DNA of 64,000 bases from Channallabes apus (taxonomy: Eukaryota; Chordata; Actinopteri; Siluriformes; Clariidae), in contig CM060125.1 in the NCBI GenBank assembly GCA_030522415.1, forward strand, positions 4,460,401 through 4,524,400, read 5' to 3'. Below, piece after piece: positions 1 to 11,822 of the stretch (position 1 is its first letter; every line of letters begins with the position of its first letter). Below the pieces are notes generated by a model. It made no database searches. It was given only the letters and a program-made list of their open reading frames with translations, and was not told the origin of the DNA. Both the position numbers and the translations under genes were made by a program.

Positions 1-74
1 TCCTGGGATAGGCTCCAGGTCCCCGCGACTCTAAATACAGGATAAAGCGGTATAGAAGATGAATGAATGAATGG
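1..74 (+). repeat. tRNA-derived SINE, 3' end only
   Basis: 3' end of the main SINE family, cut by the window edge; ends in the gaatgaatgaatg tail. Confidence 0.85.
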
Positions 75-156
75 TTTCTGGTTCTCCAATGTATGAAAAG
101 TAAAGAAGATATCATTGAAAAATCAAGTTCTGACTAATGTACAGACAAAATGCTAA

Positions 157-331
157 CTTACCTACATTTAGCAGACACCCTTATCCAGAGTGATTTAGAT
201 TTTTATCTCATTATACATATGAACAGTTGAGGGTTAAGGGCCCAATATGGACAACTTGGTGGTCATGGGATTTGAACCTGGGACCTTTCTAACCATAGGC
301 CAATGGCTCAACCACTGAGCTACCCCTGACT
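157..331 (-). repeat. Third SINE-like family (gagctacccctg type)
   Basis: Contains tttagcagacacccttatcc and ends ggctcaaccactgagctacc, a reversed tRNA-like head. Relatives are at 38.93, 47.70 and 59.05 kb. Confidence 0.65.
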
Positions 332-960
332 GTTTACTTATTGTTATATTATGTGGTGTTTCACAGCCTTTTGTAAATGTTCCTTAGTGATATGGACAGC
401 AGTTGTATATAATGCCTAGGAAAAAAAATGCACAAATGTAGGATTGGAGATATTACAGTTTTTCACTTCTGGGAAAATGATCAAACATTTGGTTGACTCA
501 TCTTGTGTTAGTTTTGTATTTGTCCAACTAGAATGTATGTGCCCCGCTCCCAGGGGGCATGTAGCAGTTTGTTAGCAGTAAACATGGTCTGTAGGTGTAT
601 TTTTGGCTGTGTGAATTCCCCCATACTGTTCCCGTTTCCAATCCTCTCCGGGTTGACGAAAAAGTGATAGGAATTTATTGATGTGGAATCTGTGTGAATC
701 TGAGTTGGCAGTTTTGTGGCAACCAGCGACATTTCAGAGGAATGTTTTTCCAACAAGTAGTAATGTTACTACCTGTGAAGGAGAAAGCAATTATGTTTTG
801 CATCCCGCCAGGACTTCTACATTAGTAGAGTATGTAATACTGTCTACCACCAAGGTGTTTCTTTATAATGACCATCAGAAAAAGAATTACATTACATTAA
901 AACCAATTTATTGCAAAAAAATGTGTCTTATTTGTTCTAACCTGCTAGGAGTTTAAACTA

Positions 961-1334
961 TTCATTCATTCATTCATTTTCTATACCGCTTAATCCTGTG
1001 TTCAGGGTCGCGGGGGACCTGGAGCCTATCCCAGGAGACTTCGGGCACTAGGCGGGGTACACCCTGGACAGGGTGCCAATCCATCGCAGGGCACACAGAC
1101 ATACACACACTCACACACCCAATCACACACTACGGGCAATTTAGGAACGTCAATTAGCCTAACCTGCATATCTTTGGACTGTGGGAGGAAACCGGAGTAC
1201 CCGGAGGAAACCCACCAAGCACGGGGAGAACATGCAAACTCCATGCACACAGAGACGGGAATCGAGCTTGGCTGGGGAATCGAACCCAGACCCTGGAGGT
1301 GCAAGGCGACAGTGCTAACTACTACACCACCGTG
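961..1334 (-). repeat. tRNA-derived SINE, near full length
   Basis: Reverse copy from tail (ttcattcattcattc) to A box; the last few 5' bases are degraded. Confidence 0.9.
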
Positions 1335-1407
1335 TATTTTTATATAATTAAAAAAACAATAATAATAATAAGATATAATATTATTATAGTCCCTTACAAC
1401 ATGATGT

Positions 1408-1665
1408 GTAGGGGCAGTCGTGGCTCAGGAGGTTGAGGTTCTTAGTTGCTGATTGGAGGGTTGGGGTTTCAAGCCCCACCATTGCTGGTTTACCACTTTT
1501 GGTGTGTGGGCAAGGCTCTTGACTGGATGGCACATTTCAATGGGAAGCTGGAACAAACACTGTAAAAGGATTATCCATGGTTATGAGTGAATGGTGAAAG
1601 GGTGGACCATTGGGATTCCTGGATAATTGAGTCATGACTTACCCTCACTTGATGAGGATGACCTC
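1408..1665 (+). repeat. Old SINE-like copy (ggggcagtcgtggctcag type)
   Basis: Starts ggggcagtcgtggctcagga and has gggtttcaagccccacc, a degenerate tRNA-like head; the remainder is decayed. A possible relative is at 6766-6910. Confidence 0.5.
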
Positions 1666-3299
1666 ACAAAAATGTATCATTTTAAAAAAATCTTCTTAAT
1701 TGCTTTTTTTGATTGAACTTTAAAATGTTAAATGTGTAATTGACTGTGTGTTGGATGATCTAGCTTCACTGGATTGTTCTGGGGCTCCATGCTGGTTTGA
1801 GAGATCATTTAGAGTTCACAATGGCCAACTGGAAAACCGACAGGCCTCCAGACTTGTGAGTGCTTATAGCATGGTGTAGGAGTTTGCTGGGATTATGTAG
1901 GATGAACACACATACACCAAAACGTTGGAAGAAATCTGCCTGATCCTTTGTCTCTTCTGTTGAGGGGTTCTGACATTGGAAAATAGTTTGGGGCCAGTGT
2001 GGTGCATTACTTTGCTGCCATGGTGAAACAGATTCAATTTCATCCCTTAAGCAATATTCTGTGCTTAAGAAGTGAACAGAGAAACCCGAGGGCGGAATTT
2101 TTCAGCGCAGTGCAGAATAACAATACAAAATGAGTGTCCAGTTCCGCTGAATAACAATCTCAGACAGGGATCACTAGTAAGCTGGATATCTGAGCTACTT
2201 CCCTTGAGCACTTTTGGAGACTTAAACAGAGTAACTGTTGAGGTTCAGATGCTTTACAACAATCAGTTTGTTAGTATAAAGAAAGTGTGGTACCCTCGCA
2301 GACTATTCTGCGCTGACATTTGTTTTTGTTTCTGATAAAGCTTAAAAAAAAGAAAATGAAACCTTTTGTAATCCCTTTGATAGCAAAGACTAAGAAGATG
2401 TGCAGAAGATGCTCTGTCTGTGAACTCATTATGCTCAGTAATTTAGGCCCTAGTAGTATGATATTATTATTATTATTTATACAACAGTTGTGACAGAGTA
2501 ATCTGATTGGATGAGAGGCATTCCACGAATGCTGATAATAGAGGGTCAAAGCAATCTGCCATACTGAGGAGATAGCAGCTACATACCAAAACCCACATTC
2601 AAAAGCAAGAAGCCACATTTGATAATGTTATATCTTAAACAACACTTTGTCTATTTAATAATTCTAAGTCATTCCATATTGCTTGTTTATTTCTTGTTTT
2701 CACGCCTACGGCAAGCTACGAACTAGCTTCTAACATTTCTGAACCTCAAATTTCTCTGTAACCCCTAATCTAGGGCCGTACTTGGTGTGTTGGACAAGTG
2801 GATTGTGCACCATAGCACACTAGATTTCCATAACACTATTTGGGATTTAACTCTGGAACCTGGAATAAATGGAAATATAAACCTTTACAGGATTTACAGG
2901 ACTATCCACCACCTCCATGTTTTATTCTCCTCACCTGTTGTATAAAAACACCTGATGCTGGTGTGCTGGATATCAGCACGGCTGTGATGCCTTTAGCACT
3001 TGGGCTGCAGCCTTGCATCACAGCTGTTCAGTTAACCAGAATAATATCACTCCATCTCATGTGGTATTGCTTAATTATACCACAGCACTTTTTACTTCTT
3101 CAACTACATGTAGTTGTTTTTTCTGTAGAAGTTCTTGATTAGTTTTATGCAACACTTAGCTCTTGCTATAGTGCAACCATACACGCAAATAGTTACTGAA
3201 TCTATATATGTTCATTAAACTAACTGATTAATTTTTAATTAACGTAGAAAAAAATTCCCTTCATGAGAGAAAAAAAAACTACTAATTACTAATTAACTA

Positions 3300-4065
3300 G
3301 CTTCTGATTTTTTAAACAACCATGTCAGAAGACATACAGAATTGTGTGGTTGTTACAAAGATGTTACTCTGTTTTACTAGGGTCAAATTATTGCCCTGCA
3401 TTAAGCAAAGAAAACAATTAAGGAGATTCCTGAAAATTGAGTTCACCGTAAAATGCATTAATAAAACCTGGAAGGATAGTGGTGTACCATCATCTTCGAA
3501 GAAACAAATGTGGTCAAAAAAACATCCTGAATGTGCCTGGAAAATCACTTAAACGTTTAGTGGAATCAAATCATAAAAAACAACAGTAAATCTTATGGAC
3601 ATGTTTAATAGGAAAAATAAGTCCATTTCCACACGCACAGAGCGAAGCTGTGTTACCATAAGTAAACCACTTATCAATGAAGCTGATTGGAAAAAAGGCT
3701 TTCATTTGCTGGGAGCATAAAGAATGGACTGTGGAGCATCGGAGAAGGGTTATGTAGTCTGCTACCCTGTTCCAGAGTGATGGAGCATCATGCCCAGTGT
3801 CTCCTGTACAAACCTGTGGGGCAGTGTTATGATCTCGGGTTGCTTCTGCCACATGGATTGGCCACCACAGAGTCCAGACCTTAACCCCATTGAGAATCTT
3901 TGGGATGTGCTTGAGAAGACTTTATGCATGGGTATGACTCTCCTATCAGCAATACAAGCTCTTGAAGAGAAATGAATGCAACTCTGGATAGCAATACATT
4001 TTGTGACATTGCATAACGATGCCACAGCAGAAGGCGGTTCAATAAGGTATTAGGGTGTGCGACAG
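3300..4065 (+). mobile_element. Tc1-like transposase remnant
   Basis: Two pieces of one Tc1 lineage (the 'cactgcctggcc' group) remain. The N-terminal part at 3322-3552 includes NKTWKDSGVPSSSKK. The C-terminal part at 3850-3975 reads MDWPPQSPDLNPIENLWDVL then EKTL. The centre with the first catalytic Asp is mostly deleted. The terminal repeats are not clear. Confidence 0.8.
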
Positions 4066-4292
4066 AGTACAATTAATTTTTGTTATCTACTTGCTGTACT
4101 TATTAGAATCTTAGTAGGCCACAAATGTATTTTCAAGTTTGTTGTATCATCCTCTTTGATCTTTGATGAATCTTTTGTGTATACCATTTTTAAAGGAACT
4201 AATTACACTAATATTATAATATAATTTATTTAAAGTTACATTTTTGGACTGCTATCATTTTATAATATTATCAAAAACAATTACAATTCAGT

Positions 4293-4587
4293 GGCGGCGC
4301 GGTGGTGTAGTGGTTAGCACTGTTGCCTTGCACCTCCAGGGTCTGTGTTCGATTCTCTGTGTGTATGGAGTTTGCATGTTCTCCCCGTGCTTGGTGGGTT
4401 TCCTCCGGGTTCTCCGGTTTCCTTCCACAGTCCAAAGACATGCAGGTTAGGCTAATTGGTGTTCCCAAATTGACTGTAGTGTGTGAATGTGCGTATGAGT
4501 GTGTGCCCCTGCGATGGATTGGCACCCTGGCCTTGTGCCGTAAGCCTCCTGGGATAGGCTCCAGGTCCCCGCGACCCTGAATAGAGG
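4293..4587 (+). repeat. tRNA-derived SINE, internal and 3' losses
   Basis: The 5' end is intact, but the body lacks part of the B-box-proximal segment, and the copy stops at gaccctgaatagagg. A different repeat-like sequence (ggtttctctcaaggttcc) follows directly. Confidence 0.88.
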
Positions 4588-4919
4588 AGCCTCTATAGGG
4601 CCTTGGTTTCTCTCAAGGTTCCTTTCTTGCTGCATCAGACGGAGTTTCTCCATCCACTTTCACCCTAATTTAGTCAGTGAGTCTGTATGTTTTCAAAAAA
4701 GCTCTATTTTTAAATTCTGTTTTCTTGTTTTGCTTCATTCCCTGTGTTCCCTCTAAAGCAGAAAGCGTGAGCGCTTTGTTCCTGAAGGCCTCCTGGCAGC
4801 GTTTTGACACAGCCGAATAATAGTCATGAATAAATGATCAGTAATGGACATGGGTGGAAAATCGAGTGGATGCAGCATTCCCAAAGCAGAGTTACAGCAC
4901 GCCCACACTTTTATTTCAG

Positions 4920-4952
4920 GCAGCAGCACAGCGTCTTAGTGTCAGTGAGTCG
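4920..4952 (+). other. Candidate 33-nt microexon upstream of exon A
   Basis: A strong acceptor (cttttatttcag) and a consensus donor (gtaagc) bracket 33 bases, in-frame and stop-free (AAAQRLSVSES). The length and phase would fit the all-phase-0 exon series, but the peptide has no family match I recognise. It may be chance. Confidence 0.22.
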
Positions 4953-5231
4953 GTAAGCAGCTTCGGACATGACTGCGCACATGGCACGCCTCAGTAACAT
5001 CTAATCCATCCCAACGACTTTTCCTGCGAACATTGATTTTGTCTGATTGCTGTTGTTTGGTTTTATGAACAACTCCCATCTGAGCCTCAGGCACTGAAGT
5101 GGATCTGTAGCTCCTTGTGCTTCTTACAGGGGCCTGCTCATTTAGCTCATATTGATACACGCCTGCTTGACAACCTCTGTAATTATTTAAATGCATTTTT
5201 CCCATACAATCTGTTATATATTTTCCTGCAG

Positions 5232-5360
5232 CTGAAACACGAGGTCCTGCCTGTCCATCTGACTAATGTCAACCGGTTTCGCCTTCTGGAGGAGACAAAT
5301 CGAACCCTGAAGCTTGAGGTGGCCACACTGAGGCAGCAGAAGCAGCTCTACAAATCACTA
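5232..5360 (+). CDS. rimbp2: RIMBP coiled-coil exon A (43 codons)
   Basis: Acceptor ttttcctgcag follows a pyrimidine-rich stretch; the donor is gtgagt. Both ends are phase 0. The product starts LKHEVLPVHLTNVNRF and continues RLLEETNRTLKLEVATLRQQ, a charged, leucine-spaced helix. It can be aligned with the TSPOAP1 stretch around DFDRLLRESQREVLRLQ, which supports placement in the RIMBP N-terminus. The same frame stays open upstream to an ATG at 5115, so a longer alternative first exon cannot be excluded, but the strong acceptor argues for a start at 5232. Confidence 0.65.
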
Positions 5361-6002
5361 GTGAGTTTGAAGATCTTTGCATTGGTGCATATTTCACAAT
5401 TGTTTAGCTTACACTCATTATCTTTAACTCATAAATCACTCTCACCACACCTTTCCTATTTTTATTTTTCTTCCGATTTCCTGATGTTCAGCCCTTCATT
5501 TTAGCATCATGCATTCATTTAATCAAACTCATGTAAGCTACAGATTGAGGTGATTTCAAGGTCCCTGAAATTCATGATATGATATTTTTAAGGCCTGGAC
5601 TTTTGAGGTTGTTTGATGTCTTGCCTGCTTCATTTGTCCTATATCTACACCTGTTTGTACTAAAAGGGAATTTAAACAAATATGGCAGAAGAGGAGACAG
5701 TTAAAGGCTTTTCCAAGGTCCCAACTGACAAGTTGTGAGATGTTGGGCGCCATCGTTGCCCTGGCAACTGTCCCACTCTCAGGACAATTCAGACTGGTCA
5801 TGGGAAACCAACTGACCACAATGATGTATGCGTTGGAAAAGTGATGCGACATTGTAACGCGACACTGTCTTTCCATCTTCCTTCATACATAACATGAGGT
5901 CAGATGTAGAAAATGACCACTGTTTCATTTATTTAAAACAATCTCCTTATACAAGCAAAAATCCACTAATGTCATAAATAGATAAGATAATATTAAATCT
6001 AT

Positions 6003-6388
6003 GGCGGCGCGGTGGTGTAGTGGTTAGCAACGTCGCCTTGCACCTCCAGGGTCTGGGTTCGATTCCCCGGCCAGGCTCGATTCCCGTCTCTGTGTGTATG
6101 GAGTTTGCATGTTCTCCCCGTGCTTGGTGGGTTTCCTCCGGGTACTCTGGTTTCCTCCCACAGTCCAAAGATATGCAGGTTAGGCTAATTGGTGTTCCCA
6201 AATTGACCGTAGTGTGTGAATGTGCGTATGAGTGTGTGTGCCCTGCGATGGATTGGCACCCTGTCCAGGGTGTACCCCGCTTTGTGCCCGAAGTCTCCTG
6301 GGATAGGCTCCTGGGATAGGCTCCAGGTCCCCCGCGACCCTGAATAGAGGATAAAGCGGTACAGAAGATGAATGAATGAATGAATGAA
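6003..6388 (+). repeat. tRNA-derived SINE with duplicated ctgggataggctc
   Basis: Full-length copy; the phrase tcctgggataggctc occurs twice in tandem near its 3' end. Target duplication atattaaatct on both sides. Confidence 0.92.
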
Positions 6389-6399
6389 TATTAAATCTG

Positions 6400-6640
6400 A
6401 TCTGGTGTCTCAGCTGCTCCCGACAAGGGGTCGCCACAGCGGAATATCCAGTCCACAGGTTTGCACAGGATTTACGCCGGATGCCCTTCCTGACGCAACC
6501 CTCCCATTTTATCCAGGCTTGGGATCCGGGATCCGGGCACTGCATCCAGTGGCTGGGGTTTGGGCACTGGCTGGGAATCGAACCCGGGCCTTCCGCATGG
6601 CAGGCGAAACACCTACCACTGAGCCACCAGTGCCCTAATA
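6400..6640 (-). repeat. Second SINE family (tRNA-derived), near full length
   Basis: A different family: starts tctggtgtctcagctgctcc and ends in a reverse tRNA-like region (gggaatcgaacccgggcc, then cctaccactgagccacc). Flanked by ttaaatctgatc on both sides. A related fragment is at 53.82 kb. Confidence 0.75.
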
Positions 6641-8935
6641 TTAAATCTGATCATATACTGTAAATAAATACTGAGCCGAAAGACCAACAACAACCCTTGT
6701 AGTGTTGGTATCTGGAACAAAAATAGATTTTTAATCACTCTTTCTAAATTTGGATCCTAACTTGTTATTGGGCAGTGGTGGCTGCCATCCCGGCACCACT
6801 GGGTTGCCACTTTTAGTCCCCTTGGGCAATATCCTTGTTTGTACGCCTATACAAAATCACTACACTATTACTGATGAGAAAGGAGGAGTGTTGGGTGTCG
6901 GGCTAGCAACCCGGCCCTCCGAAAAAAAAACTTCACTACTATAGAGATGATGGAACCCATTGGCTGATGTGCTGAACAGCAGGGGAGGAATAAAAAGGCA
7001 TGAAAAAAAGAAAGAAAAATGTGTTCTTGGCCACATTACAGGCTAATTTAAGTAGCTCATAAGAGTAATTTAAGTAGACATAAAATTTAACACTTCATCT
7101 AAGGAGACACTGGCCAAACAACTTTTTTTTTCTTCACATTTAATTGCATTGGAAATGTAGGATTACAGTTGGGGAAGTTGGTGGGAGTTTAAATTTTGAA
7201 ATTCTTAGTCTGAAACAGAGTTTGGAAAATGATGAGCATCTGAAGGCTGGATTACATCCAGATTTGCTGTTATTCATAAGATGCAGTAACAATTCACTTC
7301 TGCATCAGATGTTATATCTGCATTCTTCCGGCTGGTTGCCAGGCAACCTGCCACGACACACATTATGGACAGAGTCACTCACTGCTGAAGAATGACCTTG
7401 TGCCTCTTCCAATCCTATCTGTTGTCTTGGTGATACCATCACCGAGCGAATGGTGGGGAGCGGTTGAAGCCTCGTTGGAGTAATTGGATGAAGGATAATA
7501 ACAGTCATGAGTATAATGACAGTAGCTAATAATTAATAGAGACTAATAATGGTGGTGAGAAAGGAGCAGTCTAGTTAATTAGTAAAGCTAAACAAAGGCC
7601 AAGGACTTCAGGATAGTGCAAGGCGTAGACATGAATGTACACATGAGACATGAGGGGCTAAAAGCATGTTTTGAGCTCCAGGCTTCTTCTTCCTGATAGA
7701 ATTAGACTCAGAATTAGACTATGTGTTCTTCCAGCAGACCCAGATTGCTCCTATAACCTTGTTATCCTCTCCATCGCATTGACTGGAGGAGACATTTAAC
7801 GCAGCTCTGTTCATGCTCTTCGGCCATCTCGGCTCTGACCCCCTGCCTCTCTGATCGATCCATTTCTTCATGACTGAACTTAGAAGAAACAACAATTAGA
7901 AACTGTGTTTATTCACAGAAGTTTGTGATACACTGACTTCTATAGACATATTTACCATCAAAATTAAAAATGCATCCTTCAACAACCGGTTTAATTAAAA
8001 CACACAGTTTTTATTAACCAGATTTCACAAGTAAGAAATGGAACAGTCAGTGTCATACTATTGTATAAAAATACTGAACGATAAGGTGGTACTGTATGTT
8101 GGACCTCCAAGTTGATTATTTTCCTATACAAGCAGGTCACCATGTTTTATTTCTCTTACACCATAGCAAGCTGCCAACAATTACATTTTTATTCAATGAA
8201 TTGAAATGTATTTATTAAAGAATGATATGCCATACAGTATATGTATATATATATTAAATTGAAAGTTATATTTAATGCAGTGGAATGGCTGCAAAGGAAA
8301 TGAGGTCTTGTTATCACTTAAATTATAGCAGCTATCCATCCTCTTTTTGTCTCTCTTTAACAAAATCAGAAAGGCAATTTGTCACGTTCTTGAAAGACCG
8401 CAATGCATAAATCTCTCTCTCACTCTGACCTTTCCATATTGGGGAACTGGAAGTTACGACAATACCTCTGGTTTTTACAAAGTGCAGCACTTCAGATTGC
8501 AACTGAAATGCCTAGCAAATTGCGTCTGCCTGCCTAGCACAAGAGTATGGGAGTACGCGCGATAATACAGCAGGGCTACGTTCATTAAAGAGAAGGCACG
8601 CAAACATAAAGCAGTTTATCGTACCGTTCAACTGTCAAACACTCGTGTACAAGCGCTCTGGTAATTGAATGCAGTCCTGTTGTAGTATCATGCATGCTCT
8701 AGTATTCTCATGCTCTTGTGCAATAAGCAGTAAAGTGAACTGCAAAACAACAGAAGAGATCATTTTAACACTTAATTTGGTAGTATTTTATTTTAATTAT
8801 ATTAATAATTTCATTTCTTTTCTTTTTTTTCTGGTTAAGTTTTTTGAAGCCCCTCCAGTACCTTGCTACCTAACAAGTGTGATGTAATTTAGCTGGCTAG
8901 CTAGCCAAAGTTAGCTACATCAAGAGCATTGTCAT

Positions 8936-9316
8936 TCATTCATTCATTCATCTTCTATACCGCTTTATCCTTCTATTCAGGGTCGCGGGGGGCCTGGAGC
9001 CTATCCCAGGAGGCTTAGGGCACTAGGCGGGGTACACCCTGGACAGGGTGCCAATCCATCGCAGGTCACACACACTCATACGCACATTCACACACCCAAT
9101 CACACACTACGGTCAATTTGGGAACGCCAGTTAGCCTAACCTGCATGTCTTTGGACTGTGGGAGGAAACCGGAGTACCCGGAAGAAACCCACCAAGCACG
9201 GGGAGAACATGCAAACTCCAAGCACACAGAGACGGGAATCGAGCCTGGCCGGGGAATCGAACCCAGACCCTGGAGGTGCAAGGCGACAGTGCTAACCACT
9301 ACACCACCGCGCCGCC
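8936..9316 (-). repeat. tRNA-derived SINE, full length
   Basis: Target duplication gagcattgtcat (8924-8935 and 9317-9328). Confidence 0.92.
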
Positions 9317-9481
9317 GAGCATTGTCATCTGACAAGAAAAGAAAAAAAACTTCATGGCCAAATAAAATAAATCTCTGACTTTTTCCTCACTCCCTGCCCA
9401 TCCTAACCCTACAGCCTACTTCAGATGCCACCGATAAAGAGATTGAGTTGAAAGTTCTCAAGTTCCCCAATATTCCATTCA

Positions 9482-9797
9482 TTCATTCATTCATCTTCTA
9501 TACCGCTTTATCCTGTATTAGGGTCGCGGGGACCTGGAGCCTATCCCAGGAGACTCTGGGCACAAGGCAGGGTACACCCTGGACAGCATGCCAATCCATC
9601 GCAGAGCACACACACCCACACTATGGTCAACTTGGGAACGCCAATTAGCCTAATCTGCATGTCTTTGGACCCATCAAGCACGGGGAGAACATGCAAACTC
9701 CATGCACACAGAGAGGGGAATCGAGCCTGGCCGAGAATCGAACCCGGGCCCTGGAGGTGCAAGGCGACAGTGCTAACCACTACACCACCGTGCTGCC
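9482..9797 (-). repeat. tRNA-derived SINE with internal deletion
   Basis: Target duplication atattccattca on both sides; about 40 bp missing around the ggtttcctcc segment. Confidence 0.9.
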
Positions 9798-10141
9798 ATA
9801 TTCCATTCAGTCATCATTATTAGATAATGCTAGCAAAGCACAGCTAATTAACAAGTCAGGAACAAATCACAGCTAACAGTTAAATCAGACTGGCTATGAG
9901 TTCGGCAGGTAACGTTAGGGGTTCAATTTTGGCATATTGGTTTAAGGTTGCTAAATAATTATATTTATCTAGAGCCCTGACTAGAGAATATTACCATAAA
10001 AGTAGTGTGTACTGTATATACAATACATATGAAACTTAGGTATGAAGGTATGCATTATTTGTGTATAAGAGCACGGGTTCTGGCAATATTTTATGTCTGT
10101 AAAATCAACAGTTGTAATATTAATGCATTTGTTCTACTACA

Positions 10142-10517
10142 GGCGGCGCGGTGGTGTAGTGGTTAGCACTGTCGCCTTGCACCTCCAGGGTCTGGGTTCG
10201 ATTCCCCGGCCAGGCTCGATTCCCGTCTCCGTGTGCATGGAGTTTGCATGTTCTCCCCGTGCTTGGTGGGTTTCCTCCGGGTACTCCGGTTTCCTCCCAC
10301 AGTCCAAAGATATGCAGGTTAGGCTAATTGGCGTTCCCAAATTGCCCATAGTGTGTGATTGGGTGTGTGAGTGTGTGTATGTGTGTGTGCCCTGCGATGG
10401 ATTGGCACCCTGTCCAGGGTGTACCCCGCCTAGTGCCCGAAGTCTCCTGGGATAGGCTCCAGGTCCCCCGCGACCCTGAACACAGGATTAAGTGGTATAG
10501 AAGATGAATGAATGAAT
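10142..10517 (+). repeat. tRNA-derived SINE, full length (reference copy)
   Basis: Best example of the main SINE family: 5' ggcggcgcggtggtgtagtg with a tRNA-like A box (gtagtggttagc) and B box (ggttcgattcc), then a conserved body (catgttctccccgtgcttgg, tcctgggataggctccagg), a (tg)n-rich stretch and a gaatgaatg tail. It is about 375 bp and flanked by the duplication gttctactaca (10131-10141 and 10518-10528). The open frames through these copies are not genes. Confidence 0.92.
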
Positions 10518-11822
10518 GTTCTACTACATGACTTGGATGCTCCACATAATCAAAGGGAATAAATAAATAAACTTAAAAATTGTGATGTTGCTTAACATAT
10601 AACTACTGATGTGTTGAAGTTTTTCATTTCGTGACTCTTAGGAAATGGTCACATTACCAGCCTTAAGTGTCTCAAATCTTCCCCCCCCCCCCCTAATGTG
10701 ACACAGGTCTTATTTTTTGGGGCTCTCTGACCACACAAATGCGATGTTTTAAGGAGTGTATTTGAGAGACTTTCCTATGTGGTCCTAGATCTGATACATA
10801 TCTGATGAACAGCCATGCAACTTCAATGAGAACCGGTCAAATCAGAAATCAAACGACTAAAAATCATAAGCTAAAATGCTTTCTTCCGTCTTCTAGGCCT
10901 CTACAGATACAGCTGACTAACTGCTTGATATCCTCCAGAGCAAAATCCCACTCACAGTTTTGCTAAAATCGCATCCATTATTTAAAATAAATGAATGGTC
11001 TCACAGACATGACGCGGATGATACGAGCAAATATGTATCAATGTGGCATTTGCAATTGTGCCATAGTCAAAAACCTACAATAGGCAAATAAGTACTCTGA
11101 CAACTCTGTCCAATCCCAGGCTACGTAACAGTTCTCTGTGAGAGTGGTTTTAATTTCTGGCAATGAGATGGAATATAAATAATCAATTCACAAATTATTG
11201 CAGATCAATAAATATTTTTTTTTAAATACTGCAAACCATGAAAACAGTACGTATATAGTGATACGGTCAGAATCTTTACTATTTTTATACTGCTTTCTAA
11301 GGTGTTTTTGAAGCACATGTCTCAATGGTAATATGTACACTTCCCATGACAGCACATATATTTAAGAGCCTGAGTGTCCTCTGGGAATTCTGTAGTGACC
11401 TCAGTTACTCTGGGAAGCCATTTCCCCAATTGATTTCTGGCCGCTTTTTGCCAAATGGGCATGAATTAGTTGAATTTATTTCACCAATCACTTGACAGCA
11501 TAAGAAGGAATGTGGGCATGTAATCATGACAGCAGAAATAAGTAGGGCTTGTTTATTAACCCTCATATTTTTACTGTTACATGTACGTACGATCAGAAAC
11601 AATTATCAGGGCTTTCCTGTCTGTTAGTTTTCTGATTGTGCTCAATGTTATTTGAATCTAACTTCAAGCAAAACTATGCTAGGCAACAAGCTAATCTACT
11701 TAACTTGGTATTTGTTACTGTTTGTTTACTATTACTTACTGAGATAAATCTCTGGATGTGACAATTTTTTATTTATTTATAGGGTATCATTACATTTGTC
11801 CTAGGGGAAGGACTAATCTTAT

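Larger units (their letters stand above)
1..5231. other. Sequence upstream of exon A
   Basis: Holds the SINEs at 1-74, 961-1334, 1408-1665 and 4293-4587 and the Tc1 remnant at 3300-4065. I see no gene in 332-960, 1670-3300 or 4600-4900. Confidence 0.6.

Noticed and set aside
5115..5231. N-terminal extension of exon A from the ATG at 5115
   Set aside because: A strong acceptor lies at 5231, and the extension (for example LNAFFPYNLLYIF) is unlike a coiled coil.
6020..6319. Recurrent ORFs with peptides such as GLGSIPRPGSIPVSVCMEF or its antisense SLDCGRKPEYPEETHQARGE
   Set aside because: They recur at every SINE copy in both orientations and are translations of the SINE, not genes.
10150..10215. 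tRNA gene suggested by A and B boxes
   Set aside because: The boxes belong to the SINE head; no cloverleaf or anticodon stem is conserved across copies.
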